Positions 17,408 to 25,601 of a stretch of 64,000 bases of DNA are shown here, piece by piece (position 1 is the first letter of the stretch; each line of letters opens with the position of its first letter). Position numbers and translations under genes: made by a program. Source of the DNA: Burkholderia sp. BCC1644 (GTDB lineage Bacteria; Pseudomonadota; Gammaproteobacteria; Burkholderiales; Burkholderiaceae). The notes below the pieces were generated by a model. The model was not told where the DNA came from. It ran no database searches and saw only the letters and a list, made by a program, of their open reading frames with translations. The stretch is taken from positions 248,001 through 312,000 of the forward strand of contig NZ_CADFEI010000007.1 of the NCBI RefSeq assembly GCF_902833225.1, written 5' to 3'.

Positions 17408-18130
17408 TCAGCGCCCTGCTCCGAGCCGGTCGCGCCATTGCGTGGCCGCATACGCGCCGGCCTCGATCGCGGCCACCGCCGCGACGTACAGCAACGTTGC
17501 GACGCCGAACGCGGCGAACGTCTTGAACGTCTCGGTCTCGACCTGCCTCGATGCATACGACAGTTCGGCCACGCCGATCGCCATCGCGAGCGACGAGTTC
17601 TTCACGAGATTCATGTACTGGCCGAACAGCGGCGGCAGCGCGATGCGCACGGCCTGCGGCAGCACCACGTAACGCAGCGACTGCATCGGCGTGAGGCCGA
17701 GCGCCGCCGCCGCGTCATGCTGCGCGCGACGCACGCCGCGCAGGCCGGCTTCGCATTCCTCGGCAACGAACGCGGCAGTATACGCACTCAGCCCGACCCA
17801 GCCCGCGACGAATTCGAACGACGGCCACGCAAGCGTGAACGGGCCCGCGCTCAACGCATGGCGCGCATTCAGCCACGCGATCCACGTGTCGGGCAGCAAC
17901 GACGCGACGCCGAAATACCAGAACAGCAGCTGCACGAGCAGCGGCGTGTTGCGGAACGCGACGACGTACGCGGCGGCGGCCGCGCGCGGCGCCGCGCCGC
18001 GTGCGTGACGCATGACCGCGAGCAGCAGCCCGCCCGCGGTCGCGGCAATGGCCGACGCGGCCGCGAGACCGAGTGTCAGCAGGAAGCCCTGCCAGAGCCA
18101 GGACAGATATTTGGGAGCCAACCCGAGCAT
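17408..18130 (-). CDS. polar amino-acid ABC transporter permease 1
   Basis: A 240-residue permease of the same family as its neighbour. The EAA-type loop reads HDAAAALGLTPMQSLRYVV, then LPQAVRIALPPLFGQ. The N-terminus (MLGLAPKYLSWLWQGFLLTL) begins the first membrane helix. The two permeases together match the GltJ/GltK arrangement. A terminator-like hairpin separates the gene from the binding-protein gene 94 bp upstream, which would lower permease expression. Confidence 0.88.
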   Translation of the reverse strand: MLGLAPKYLSWLWQGFLLTLGLAAASAIAATAGGLLLAVMRHARGAAPRAAAAAYVVAFRNTPLLVQLLFWYFGVASLLPDTWIAWLNARHALSAGPFTLAWPSFEFVAGWVGLSAYTAAFVAEECEAGLRGVRRAQHDAAAALGLTPMQSLRYVVLPQAVRIALPPLFGQYMNLVKNSSLAMAIGVAELSYASRQVETETFKTFAAFGVATLLYVAAVAAIEAGAYAATQWRDRLGAGR

Positions 18131-18174
18131 GCTGGGGGGCGCGTGCGAGGCACGCGATCGGAAGAAAACGAAAA

Positions 18175-18210
18175 GCGCCGCGACGCCGAGGTTCCGGCCG
18201 GCCGCGGCGC
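18175..18210 (-). terminator. attenuator-like hairpin between binding-protein and permease genes
   Basis: On the minus strand GCGCCGCG pairs with CGCGGCGC around a 20-nt loop that can itself fold, followed by TTTTCGTTTT. It lies inside the operon, so partial termination would give excess binding protein over permease. Confidence 0.6.
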
Positions 18211-18224
18211 GCGTGCGGCGAAGG

Positions 18225-19040
18225 TCAGGTCTTGTCGCCGATCCGGAAGATGCGCGTGAGCGGCGTCTTCGTCGCCGGTCCGAACCATGCGTCGTAGATC
18301 TGCGTCGCGCGGCCGTTCGCCTCGAGGCCCTTCAACGTGTCGTTGACGAAACCGAGCAGACGCGTCTCGCCCTTCGGCACGCCGACGCCCATGTAGTCGT
18401 TCGAGATCGTGAACGCCGGGATCTCGTAGTTCTGCTTGTCGGGCACGTTCGCGAGCAGGCCGATCAGCTTCGGGCCGTCCTGCGTGATCGCCTGCACGTT
18501 GCCGGCGCGCAGCGCGGCGAACGCGAACGGCGTGTCGTCGTACGCGACGATCGTCGCCTTCGGGAATTTCTCGCGCAGCGTGATCTCGTTGGTCGTGCCC
18601 TTGTCCGCGCCGACGCGCAGGCCGTTCAACTGGTCGGCCGATTTCAGCACGCCCTTCTTCGAGAGAAACTGCTGGCCCGACGAGAAATACGGAATGCTGA
18701 AGTCGACCTGCTTCGCACGCTCGTCGGTGATCGTGAAGTTCGCAAGCACGAGGTCGACCTTGCCGGACGTCAGGAACGGAATGCGGTTCGCGGGATTGGT
18801 CGGCTGCAGTTGCAGCTTCACGCCGAGCTTGTCGGCGAGCGCCTTCGCATAGTCGACGTCGAGGCCGACGATGTGGTTGTTCTTCGCATCGACATAGCCG
18901 AACGGCGGGTTGCTGTCGAACGTCGCGACGCGCAGCACGCCGGCCTTCTTGATATCGTCGAGCCGGTCCGCATGCGCGACGGTGCCTGCGGTAATGAGCG
19001 CGGCCCCGACGAGCCACGTAGCGAGAGTGTGGAATTTCAT
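18225..19040 (-). CDS. periplasmic amino-acid-binding protein (family 3)
   Basis: A 271-residue solute-binding protein. The signal peptide MKFHTLATWLVGAALITAGTVAHA precedes DRLDDIKKAGVLRVATFDSNPPFGYVD, the usual start of family 3 proteins that bind glutamate, aspartate, histidine, glutamine or related solutes. The motif KVDLVLANFTITDERAKQVDFSIPYF is the family signature. The exact ligand is not evident. The ATG chosen starts the signal peptide. It heads an operon with two permeases but no ATPase. The leader upstream has a partial copy at 20295-20413. Confidence 0.88.
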   Translation of the reverse strand: MKFHTLATWLVGAALITAGTVAHADRLDDIKKAGVLRVATFDSNPPFGYVDAKNNHIVGLDVDYAKALADKLGVKLQLQPTNPANRIPFLTSGKVDLVLANFTITDERAKQVDFSIPYFSSGQQFLSKKGVLKSADQLNGLRVGADKGTTNEITLREKFPKATIVAYDDTPFAFAALRAGNVQAITQDGPKLIGLLANVPDKQNYEIPAFTISNDYMGVGVPKGETRLLGFVNDTLKGLEANGRATQIYDAWFGPATKTPLTRIFRIGDKT

Positions 19041-19078
19041 GAGCACGACCTGATTTGTTATGAAGGCCGCCGCGGATC

Positions 19079-19202
19079 GCGCGGCGGCCCGGTTCGAAGA
19101 ACATCGCGACGGAGTGTGTCGTCGCGAAGCCGCTAACGTATCAGTGCGTGCGGCGAATCCGAACCAACAAATGGTGCTTTGCTCTGCGGGTTTCGTGATG
19201 AA
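19079..19202 (-). repeat. leader repeat, copy A (upstream of binding-protein gene)
   Basis: About 120 bp that align without large gaps to 20295-20413. Best-conserved blocks on the minus strand are GCAAAGCACCATTTG, TTCGGATTCGC and GATGTTC followed by GGGCCGCCGCG. Identity looks near 75 per cent by eye. Copy A is the 5' region of the amino-acid-binding-protein gene. Confidence 0.65.
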
Positions 19203-19264
19203 CCACGTGGGGCACGGGCGCGGCATCGCGCCGTGCCCTGCCCGTCATCGCTGCTTCCCGCGCT

Positions 19265-19957
19265 CTACCCGGCGAGTGCCGTCGCGGCCTCGTCGATCAG
19301 CGCGGCAACGGCCACCGCTTTCGACGCAAGCGACGCATGGCTCGCATCGAGCGTGATGATCTTGCGCGCGCCCATCCGCGCCGACATCCGCTGCTGGTTT
19401 TCCGGCGCGATCATCCGGTCCTCGCTGGAGATCTGGTACCACGACGGTTTCGAGCGCCATGCGGGCGTACTGATGGTGTCCGCGAAGGTACTCGCCACCG
19501 GCGCCTTCTGCGTGACGGCCATCACCAGTGCTTCGTCCGACGAAAGATCCTGGCAGAAGCTCTCGTGGAACTTGTCGGGCTTGATCCACAGATAGCCGTC
19601 GCTGTCGGGCGCGAGATTTGGCGCGGCTTCCGGCAGGTGTTCCTGCGTGATCGCGCCGGGGCTTTCGCCGGCATCCGGCGCGAACGCGGCGATGAACACG
19701 AGGCCCGCGACATTCGGCAGGTTGCCTGCCTCGCTGATCACGGCGCCGCCGTACGAATGGCCGACCAGCAGCACGGGGCCGGCCTGCTGCGCGACCATCT
19801 TGCGCGTGCGTTCGGCATCGTCGGCGAGCGACGTCAGCGGTACCTCGACCGCATGCAGCGATGTACGGCCTTTGCGCGCGAGTTCGACGATTACTTTTGC
19901 CCAGTGCGCGGCGCCGCCCCAGAAGCCGTGCACGAGCACGATCGCGGGTTTGCTCAT
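19265..19957 (-). CDS. alpha/beta hydrolase
   Basis: A 230-residue cytoplasmic alpha/beta hydrolase. The oxyanion-hole segment LVHGFWGG is at residues 8-15 and the nucleophile elbow GHSYGG has S68. The late histidine is in DASHASL and an acid candidate in SSEDRMIAPE. It most resembles the small esterase-like alpha/beta hydrolases often annotated as salicylate-esterase-like. The substrate is unknown. It starts MSKPAIVLVHG, with AAGGAGA before the ATG. It lies upstream of the amino-acid transport operon on the same strand, 224 bp away, with no sign of shared function. Confidence 0.88.
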   Translation of the reverse strand: MSKPAIVLVHGFWGGAAHWAKVIVELARKGRTSLHAVEVPLTSLADDAERTRKMVAQQAGPVLLVGHSYGGAVISEAGNLPNVAGLVFIAAFAPDAGESPGAITQEHLPEAAPNLAPDSDGYLWIKPDKFHESFCQDLSSDEALVMAVTQKAPVASTFADTISTPAWRSKPSWYQISSEDRMIAPENQQRMSARMGARKIITLDASHASLASKAVAVAALIDEAATALAG

Positions 19958-20099
19958 CGTGTATCTCCTTGACGTGGCATGTCATCGAACCGTCACCGGC
20001 CCGGCCGATCCGGACCGGCGCGCGGACACGCAGCAACCAGCATAGGCGAGCGGCCGCACGCCACCAACCCTGCCGGTGCCGGCATGCGGTGCAGCGCAC

Positions 20100-20130
20100 A
20101 AAAAAAGACGCCCGCTGCACGCAGCGGGCG
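20100..20130 (-). terminator. rho-independent terminator of small-ORF element, copy 1
   Basis: Minus-strand stem CGCCCGCT / AGCGGGCG with a six-base loop, then TCTTTTTTT. The same stem occurs in copy 2 at 30525-30555. Confidence 0.88.
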
Positions 20131-20160
20131 CGAATCCCAGTCAAGGAGGTGTTACACGAA

Positions 20161-20232
20161 CTACGCCGTCAGGGTGCGGAAATCTCGCGTGATGAACAAC
20201 GAATCGATTTCGATATCGATATGACGGGACAC
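20161..20232 (-). CDS. 23-codon small ORF (SRHIDIEIDSL type), copy 1
   Basis: A very short ORF starting at GTG and encoding MSRHIDIEIDSL then FITRDFRTLTA. It aligns without gaps to the 25-residue ORF at 30586, sharing SRHID, EIDSL and RDF. This in-frame conservation supports translation, but the length is small. Its stop leads directly into the conserved TTCGTGTAACACCTCCTTGA segment and a terminator. An ATG in another frame lies 4 bp upstream. The 3' region may act as an RNA in its own right. I do not recognise the peptide. Confidence 0.45.
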   Translation of the reverse strand: MSRHIDIEIDSLFITRDFRTLTA

Positions 20233-20294
20233 GCATTCGTGGAATCTTCCCGCGTCGAGCCGTGAACGCCGCAGCCCGACGCGAGGCCGGGGAG

Positions 20295-20413
20295 CGCGGC
20301 GGCCCGGCTCGACGAACATCGCGAAGCGTGCCGGTCGCGAAACCGCCAGTGCATCGGCGCGCGTCGCGAATCCGAACCGGCAAATGGTGCTTTGCGCCAC
20401 ACGCAGTGCGATG
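20295..20413 (-). repeat. leader repeat, copy B (upstream of small-ORF element)
   Basis: Counterpart of 19079-19202. Here the leader does not precede a transporter gene; going downstream on the minus strand it reaches the small ORF within about 65 bp. It may be the promoter and leader of that small transcript, or the remnant of a lost gene. Confidence 0.6.
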
Positions 20414-20460
20414 AAGGCCACTGCACGCATCTTCTCCGCATGCGCGCAGTGCCGGGGCCG

Positions 20461-21636
20461 TTACGGAAACGTGAACGTAAACTCCGCGGCGCCGCCCGCG
20501 TAGCCGGCCCTGAGTTCGCTGTCGGTGCCGGTCCGGATGTACTGCGCGCTCAACGGCATCACGGCGGTGTCGCCGACGCGCTTCATCGGATACTGCTTCG
20601 CGCTGTCCGGTTCATCGTAGCTGATCCGCTCGCCAGTCAGGCCGTTCGTCATCACGATGTTGAAGCCGCGGGCGGTCGCCTGCCCTTCGGGCGCGCTGAG
20701 CTGCAGCAGCGTCTTGTCCGCATTCGGCTGGACGGCCTTGTCGCGGAAGCTGATCGTCGGTTTCGCCGCCGCCGCGCACCGGCTGAGCGTGATGTTGAAA
20801 TCGACCGGCTGCGACGTTGCATGCAGGCTCGGGAACTGACCGAGCGACGCTCTGCCGAGATTGACCGGAACGATCATGTTCGACTCGACTTCGCATTGCT
20901 TCGGTATCGGAATGCCGCCACCGCCGCCGATCGTCAGGTTGCCGACGCCGGTATAGCTAATCGACTGCTTGCACATGTTCCATGGAAGCGGTGGGGTCAA
21001 GATCACTTCGTTGCCGAGCGACGCGGCGTTTTCCGGCAACGTATACGCGTACAACGTGATGCGCGGCGTCCCGAGCAGGTCGTTCACGACGATCTCGCCC
21101 TCCGGCAACGAGGTCGCCGCCTTGGTCAGCATGAGGTGCTGCTCGAAATAGACCATGATCGTATCGCCGGCGGACGTCCCGCCCCCCTCCACGCGATTGA
21201 TCGCCGACTTCGCGACCGCGGTCGGATAGACACTCTGCACCAGCTTGCGCGATTCGCCGTCGCTGTCGACACCCGACCAGCGCAACGCGATGCCGTCCAC
21301 GTTCGTCCGCGCGAGGCCGTCGGTAACGACCGTCCCCACCTCCCAGTGCCCGGCACTCACCAGCTCGTACGCGTAGGGCCCTTGAGGTCCGTACCTGTAC
21401 GCCACCATGAGCGACACCATGCGCTGATAGAGCACGGCGCCGACCGGTGTGCTGTTCGTCAGGCGCGTGACCTGCCTCCAGCTCGTCGCCTGGACGTTGC
21501 TGAACGTGCAATCGACGGCCGTCGTCCCCGCCGTTGCCGCATAGACATAGCATGCGCACGCCGCGCACACGGCGGCCCTGAACAAGCGCGCGGGCGTACG
21601 CCCCCATCGACATACGCGCCGCAGTATCGTTGTCAT
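20461..21636 (-). CDS. fimbrial tip adhesin / minor pilin of chaperone-usher system 2
   Basis: A 391-residue protein with an N-terminal export signal (hydrophobic stretch ending near YVYAATAG) and a two-domain build. The N-terminal region has many aromatic residues and few cysteines. The C-terminal region, from about NMIVPVNLGRASLGQF with SQPVDFNITLSRC, has the pilin-domain pattern and ends GGAAEFTFTFP, a donor-strand type C-terminus. It is the last gene of the six-gene operon. GGGAGA precedes the start. It would cap the fibre; the receptor is unknown. Note the glycine run (GNLTIGGGGGIPI), probably the linker between domains. Confidence 0.75.
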   Translation of the reverse strand: MTTILRRVCRWGRTPARLFRAAVCAACACYVYAATAGTTAVDCTFSNVQATSWRQVTRLTNSTPVGAVLYQRMVSLMVAYRYGPQGPYAYELVSAGHWEVGTVVTDGLARTNVDGIALRWSGVDSDGESRKLVQSVYPTAVAKSAINRVEGGGTSAGDTIMVYFEQHLMLTKAATSLPEGEIVVNDLLGTPRITLYAYTLPENAASLGNEVILTPPLPWNMCKQSISYTGVGNLTIGGGGGIPIPKQCEVESNMIVPVNLGRASLGQFPSLHATSQPVDFNITLSRCAAAAKPTISFRDKAVQPNADKTLLQLSAPEGQATARGFNIVMTNGLTGERISYDEPDSAKQYPMKRVGDTAVMPLSAQYIRTGTDSELRAGYAGGAAEFTFTFP

Positions 21637-21689
21637 GCTGTCTCCCGTTGAAGCGGCGACGGGCGTCGCATCGCCCGTCGCCGAATGCC

Positions 21690-24600
21690 TTACTGTTCGA
21701 TCACACCGAGGTTGACGCCCGCGATCTTTTGCTGCGCGGCGGCACCGACCGCATGGCTCCACCGGAACGTGCCGCGATTGACGCCGACGAGGCCGCCGTA
21801 AACCTGCTGCCACGACGAATAGGCGCTGTTGTTGACGCGACCGCTTGCCGCCGAGCTCTCGACCAGCCCCGCGTTCAGCCCGACCAGGCCGCCGAGCGTT
21901 GCCTGGCAGCCACCGCCGACCGTGCCCGACGCCGACGAGCCGAAGATCTCGCCGAGGTTGTCGCCGACGAGCCCGCCCACGACGCTCGACGTACTGCCCT
22001 GAACGTTGCCCGTCGCCGATGCGACGGCGAGCGTGCCCGACGTTGCGTTGGTACCGGCAAAGCCGCCCACCGACGCATACATGCCGGCGGATACGTCGCC
22101 GCTCGCATCGTTGTCGGCCAGTACGCTCTCGTTGTAGCCGGCGAAGCCGCCCGTCTTGCTGTAGTTGCCGCCGGTCGTCTTGCCACGCGCGACCGAATGC
22201 GCGATCGTCCCGTTGATGTGGCTGCCGACGAAGCCGCCGACGGTGCCCTGCCCGCCGGAGACCGTGCCGTGTGCCTGTGCATCGTCAATCAGCGCATCGC
22301 GGCCCTGGTTGATGCCGACAAAGCCGCCGGTTGCGCCGGACGACGCGCTGGTGACCGCGCCCAGCGCCTTGCTCTTGACCACGGAGCCCTGGTTCAGCCC
22401 GGCGAACCCGCCGATGGCTTGCGCGGACCTGCCGTCGACCACACCGCTTGCAGTCGAATCGGAAATCTTGCCGGTGTTGTAGCCGACAAAACCGCCCGCC
22501 GTACCGGCCGTGCCACCCGTCGTGCGTCCGGAGGCGCTGCCCTGCACGACCCCGTTGGCCAGGTTCGCGCCGACCAGGCCGCCGACGTTGACGCCCGACA
22601 AGCCATAGGCGGATGTCGAGCCGAGGCTCGTGCCGTTGCGAATCGCACCGTCGCGGTTCAGGCCGACGAGACCACCCAGCGATGCGATGTTCGACGCGCC
22701 TCCCGACACGGTGGCGTTCGCCGTGCCGTCGGATATCGTTGCCATCGCATGCCCGGCAATCGACGCCTGCTCGCCGACGAGGCCACCCGCGGCGTAAGTC
22801 ATGCCGTTGCCTTCCACCCTGCCGGTAAACGACGATTGCGCCACGCTGCCGCGGTTGATGCCGACGAGGCCGCCGAGCACGTTGCTGCGGCTCGCGCCGG
22901 CTCGCACCAGCGTGTTGTCCGACACGACGACGTTCGCGATCTCGCCGCGATTCTCGCCAGCCACCGCACCGATCGCGACCGGTCCCGGGCCTGTGGCCGC
23001 ACCGACGCTCGACGATTTCAGCACGAGGTTCGCGATGCGGCCCGTATTGAGGCCGAACAGGCCCGCATAGGGGCTGCCGCTCGTCATCGACAGCCTGCTG
23101 ACCGAATGACCGAGGCCGTCGAACGCACCGGAGAACGGCGTGTCGGCGCCGATCGTCTGGAACGTGGTGTTGTAATAGCCGCCGGCGATGTCGTTGCCGA
23201 GCACGTACAGGCCGCCCAGGTTCGCGTTGATCGCCTGCAACTGCGCGAGGGTCTGGATCACCGTATGGAGAAACCCGTTCGACTCGAACCCTGCGCCCGC
23301 ACCGGACAGCGTGACGGATGCGCTGTTGCCGAGCGAATACGCGCCAACGTAGTCGAGCTTGAAACGGGCGTTCGCGCCGGTCAGCGCGACCGGCGCGTTG
23401 ATCTGCGCGCCTTGTGCCGCGTCGATGGCCACCCCGGCGTTCGCACCCGTTGCACGTAGCGCGCCGTTCACCGCGACGTCGCCCTGCCGGCTCGTCAGCG
23501 TCAGCTGATTGCCGGTTGCCCAGTTCACCGGGCCGTCGACCGACAGCTTGCCCTGCTCGGCGACGAGTTCGATATCCGTCATCCCCAGGTTGCGCGACAG
23601 CGTATCGGCGACGATCGTCCCCTGCCGGCTCGCACCCGGCGTGACCGACAGGTCGGACGACGCAATGCGCCACACGCCGTTGCGTCCGTTGGTGGCACGG
23701 GTATCGACCGTCGCGCCGAGCGCAACCTTCACGTCCGCACCGCGCGTGTCGATCGTGCCGCCGTTGCCGGGGGTCGTCGCGCTGGCGTTCAGCGTACCGG
23801 CAACGTTGACCGTCCCTGCATCGTGACCGTCCAGCGAGATCCGCCCGGCGGAATTCCTGAGCGTGCGCGCCTCGATGGCGCCCTGGTTGTTCACCACCGT
23901 CTGCAACAGCGCATTGGCAGTGCGCGCGCTCATCAGCACCTGACCGCCATCGGCCTTGAGCAGACGTTCATTGCTGACCAGCGCGCCGACCGCACGCTCG
24001 TCGACCTGCAGGTTGAGCAGCTTGCTGCCGTCGAAGTTCAGCGTGACGGCGTCGCCCGCGGCGAGCGCGACGGTGCCCATCTGGGCCTGGACGACGCCAC
24101 GGTTCACGACCTGCGCGCCGAGCAACGCAATAGCGCCGCCTTCGGCCGCGACGAGGTTGCCGCGGTTCTGTACGTTGCCGATCGACGAGCCGGAGAATCG
24201 ATAATTCCCGGCGGCGAAATCGGCATTCTTGATGTCGAGCGTCGAGGCCACGAGGCCGCCGACGTTGACCTGCGCACCGTTGCCGAACAGGATCCCGTTC
24301 GGGTTGACGAGAAACACGCGGCCGTTCGCGTCGATGCTGCCGTGAATCGTACTGCCTTGCTGCCCCACGACCCGGTTCAGCGCGATCGACGACGCGGACG
24401 GCTGGTTGAACTTGACGCGCTGCCCCGCATCGACGTTGAACGACGACCATTCGGTCAGCAGCTTGTCGCTGTGCTGGTTGATCGACATCTGCCGGCCGTT
24501 GTCGTAACGCAGGATGTCGGCACTCCCGGACACGACGTTCTCGCCGACCGGCAACGCATGCGCGGCGCTCATCGCACCGCCGGCGACGCATGCGACGGCC

Positions 24601-24710
24601 AGCATCCTCCTGGTGCGCGTCGATGCCTTGCCTCGGCGACGCGCGCGTTCACCTGCAACCTGCCACACTCCCTGCCCGCTGTTCCACACCAGAGCGTAGG
24701 TTTTGTTCAT
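21690..24710 (-). CDS. haemagglutinin-type (TPS domain) protein with GLUG repeats
   Basis: A 1006-residue secreted protein. Residues 1-25 (MNKTYALVWNSGQGVWQVAG) match the extended signal peptide region of large autotransported and two-partner secreted proteins. A hydrophobic signal ends near SAAHA. Residues about 52-310 form a TPS/haemagglutination activity domain with the NPNGI motif at 136-140. From about residue 570 to the end are many GLUG-type repeats (GGLVGxNxGxV, GGFVGYNTG), predicted to form a right-handed beta-helix. It lacks an autotransporter barrel, so it needs a TpsB partner, and none is in the window. It sits between a chaperone gene and an adhesin gene inside a fimbrial operon, which is unusual. 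Confidence 0.88.
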   Translation of the reverse strand: MNKTYALVWNSGQGVWQVAGERARRRGKASTRTRRMLAVACVAGGAMSAAHALPVGENVVSGSADILRYDNGRQMSINQHSDKLLTEWSSFNVDAGQRVKFNQPSASSIALNRVVGQQGSTIHGSIDANGRVFLVNPNGILFGNGAQVNVGGLVASTLDIKNADFAAGNYRFSGSSIGNVQNRGNLVAAEGGAIALLGAQVVNRGVVQAQMGTVALAAGDAVTLNFDGSKLLNLQVDERAVGALVSNERLLKADGGQVLMSARTANALLQTVVNNQGAIEARTLRNSAGRISLDGHDAGTVNVAGTLNASATTPGNGGTIDTRGADVKVALGATVDTRATNGRNGVWRIASSDLSVTPGASRQGTIVADTLSRNLGMTDIELVAEQGKLSVDGPVNWATGNQLTLTSRQGDVAVNGALRATGANAGVAIDAAQGAQINAPVALTGANARFKLDYVGAYSLGNSASVTLSGAGAGFESNGFLHTVIQTLAQLQAINANLGGLYVLGNDIAGGYYNTTFQTIGADTPFSGAFDGLGHSVSRLSMTSGSPYAGLFGLNTGRIANLVLKSSSVGAATGPGPVAIGAVAGENRGEIANVVVSDNTLVRAGASRSNVLGGLVGINRGSVAQSSFTGRVEGNGMTYAAGGLVGEQASIAGHAMATISDGTANATVSGGASNIASLGGLVGLNRDGAIRNGTSLGSTSAYGLSGVNVGGLVGANLANGVVQGSASGRTTGGTAGTAGGFVGYNTGKISDSTASGVVDGRSAQAIGGFAGLNQGSVVKSKALGAVTSASSGATGGFVGINQGRDALIDDAQAHGTVSGGQGTVGGFVGSHINGTIAHSVARGKTTGGNYSKTGGFAGYNESVLADNDASGDVSAGMYASVGGFAGTNATSGTLAVASATGNVQGSTSSVVGGLVGDNLGEIFGSSASGTVGGGCQATLGGLVGLNAGLVESSAASGRVNNSAYSSWQQVYGGLVGVNRGTFRWSHAVGAAAQQKIAGVNLGVIEQ

Positions 24711-24793
24711 TGTCGATTTGCCTCGTAATGGTTGAATCCCTGCCGATATCCCCGGCAGGACGGGTATTGCATGGTTTGCCGGGGTACCGGCGA

Positions 24794-25597
24794 TCAATGC
24801 GCATCGAGCCGCCCCCGGTGCTCGCGCGACCGGCCGCCGTCATCGACCGCGTCAAAGAGGATGTCGTCCGCCGGTGGGCCTGACGGCGCATCGAGCGGAA
24901 TCTCGGTGCGACCGAACGGCTCGACGTCGACCGCGCCGCCGGCCAGCACGATGGGCCGCCCTTGCACGACGACGCGCGTCAGCGTCACGTAGTACGGCGT
25001 CGGGTTGACCGACACGAGGACGGGATGCGCCCGCGCATCCGACACCGTCCACCTCAGGCGATCCGGTGCGTCGCGCGGATCGCCGTCGATGCCGCGCGGC
25101 CGGTACAGCAGCTTCATGCGCAACCGGTACGCGATGCGCAGCATGTTGTCGGCCTGCCCGGCAGGCGGAACTTCGAGCAGGTTGATCCAGAAGCGGGATT
25201 CCCGATCCGTTGCCAACTCGTCGCCCATCGCGCGCACCTGTACCGCCAGCGCCTGCTGCGGGTCGAGCCGCGCAAGCGGCGGCGCGACGACGAAGGGCAC
25301 ACGAAGCCCGCCCGGATCGGCGTTCGCGTTGCCGTCGTCGAGCCAGATCTGAACGAGGATCGGCGTGCTGCCGAGATTGCGGGCGGCGATCGTCTGCGCG
25401 CGCGCACCGCCGGAATAAATGAAGCGCGTGCCGACGACCGACAGCGCTGCCGACGCGGGGACGGAAACGATGGCCGGCACGAACACGGCGGCCGCGAGCA
25501 ACGCCACCCGTATCACGTGGGGCAGAATGTGCGCGTTGCGCCGCATGGACGGCCTCCGGGCCGCGAGCGATACGAAACGGGAGAGAACGACGCGCAT
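24794..25597 (-). CDS. periplasmic fimbrial chaperone B, system 2
   Basis: A PapD-like chaperone of 267 residues from this start. The signal peptide is long; a shorter start at 25546 (MRRNAHILPH) is also possible. Family markers are GTRFIYSGGARAQTIAARN, TPILVQIWLDDG, VVAPPLARLDPQQ, TDRESRFWINLLEVPP and YRLRMKLLYRP with the conserved lysine. The C-terminus carries a few extra residues. GGGAGG upstream supports the longer start. The start lies only 4 bp from the usher stop. As the second chaperone of one operon it may serve the tip adhesin rather than the main pilin; this is inference. Confidence 0.88.
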   Translation of the reverse strand: MRVVLSRFVSLAARRPSMRRNAHILPHVIRVALLAAAVFVPAIVSVPASAALSVVGTRFIYSGGARAQTIAARNLGSTPILVQIWLDDGNANADPGGLRVPFVVAPPLARLDPQQALAVQVRAMGDELATDRESRFWINLLEVPPAGQADNMLRIAYRLRMKLLYRPRGIDGDPRDAPDRLRWTVSDARAHPVLVSVNPTPYYVTLTRVVVQGRPIVLAGGAVDVEPFGRTEIPLDAPSGPPADDILFDAVDDGGRSREHRGRLDAH

Positions 25598-25601
25598 CGA
25601 A

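Larger units (their letters stand above)
20100..20236 (-). repeat. small-ORF/anti-SD element, copy 1
   Basis: About 135 bp nearly repeated at 30525-30667. It comprises a short ORF, a 3' segment and a terminator. The 3' segment, from the stop codon to the terminator, differs from copy 2 by a single base before the loop. The coding part is less conserved but keeps frame and length in register. Confidence 0.85.

Noticed and set aside
19141-19200. An NtrC-type binding site (GCACCA with TGGTGC) in the binding-protein leader
   Set aside because: Only one half-site is present; the second is too degenerate to support the call.
21690-23040. A CRISPR-like pattern of short repeated segments
   Set aside because: The repetition is coding: it matches GLUG repeats in frame with the haemagglutinin-type protein. 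Spacing is irregular and the repeats are not identical in DNA.
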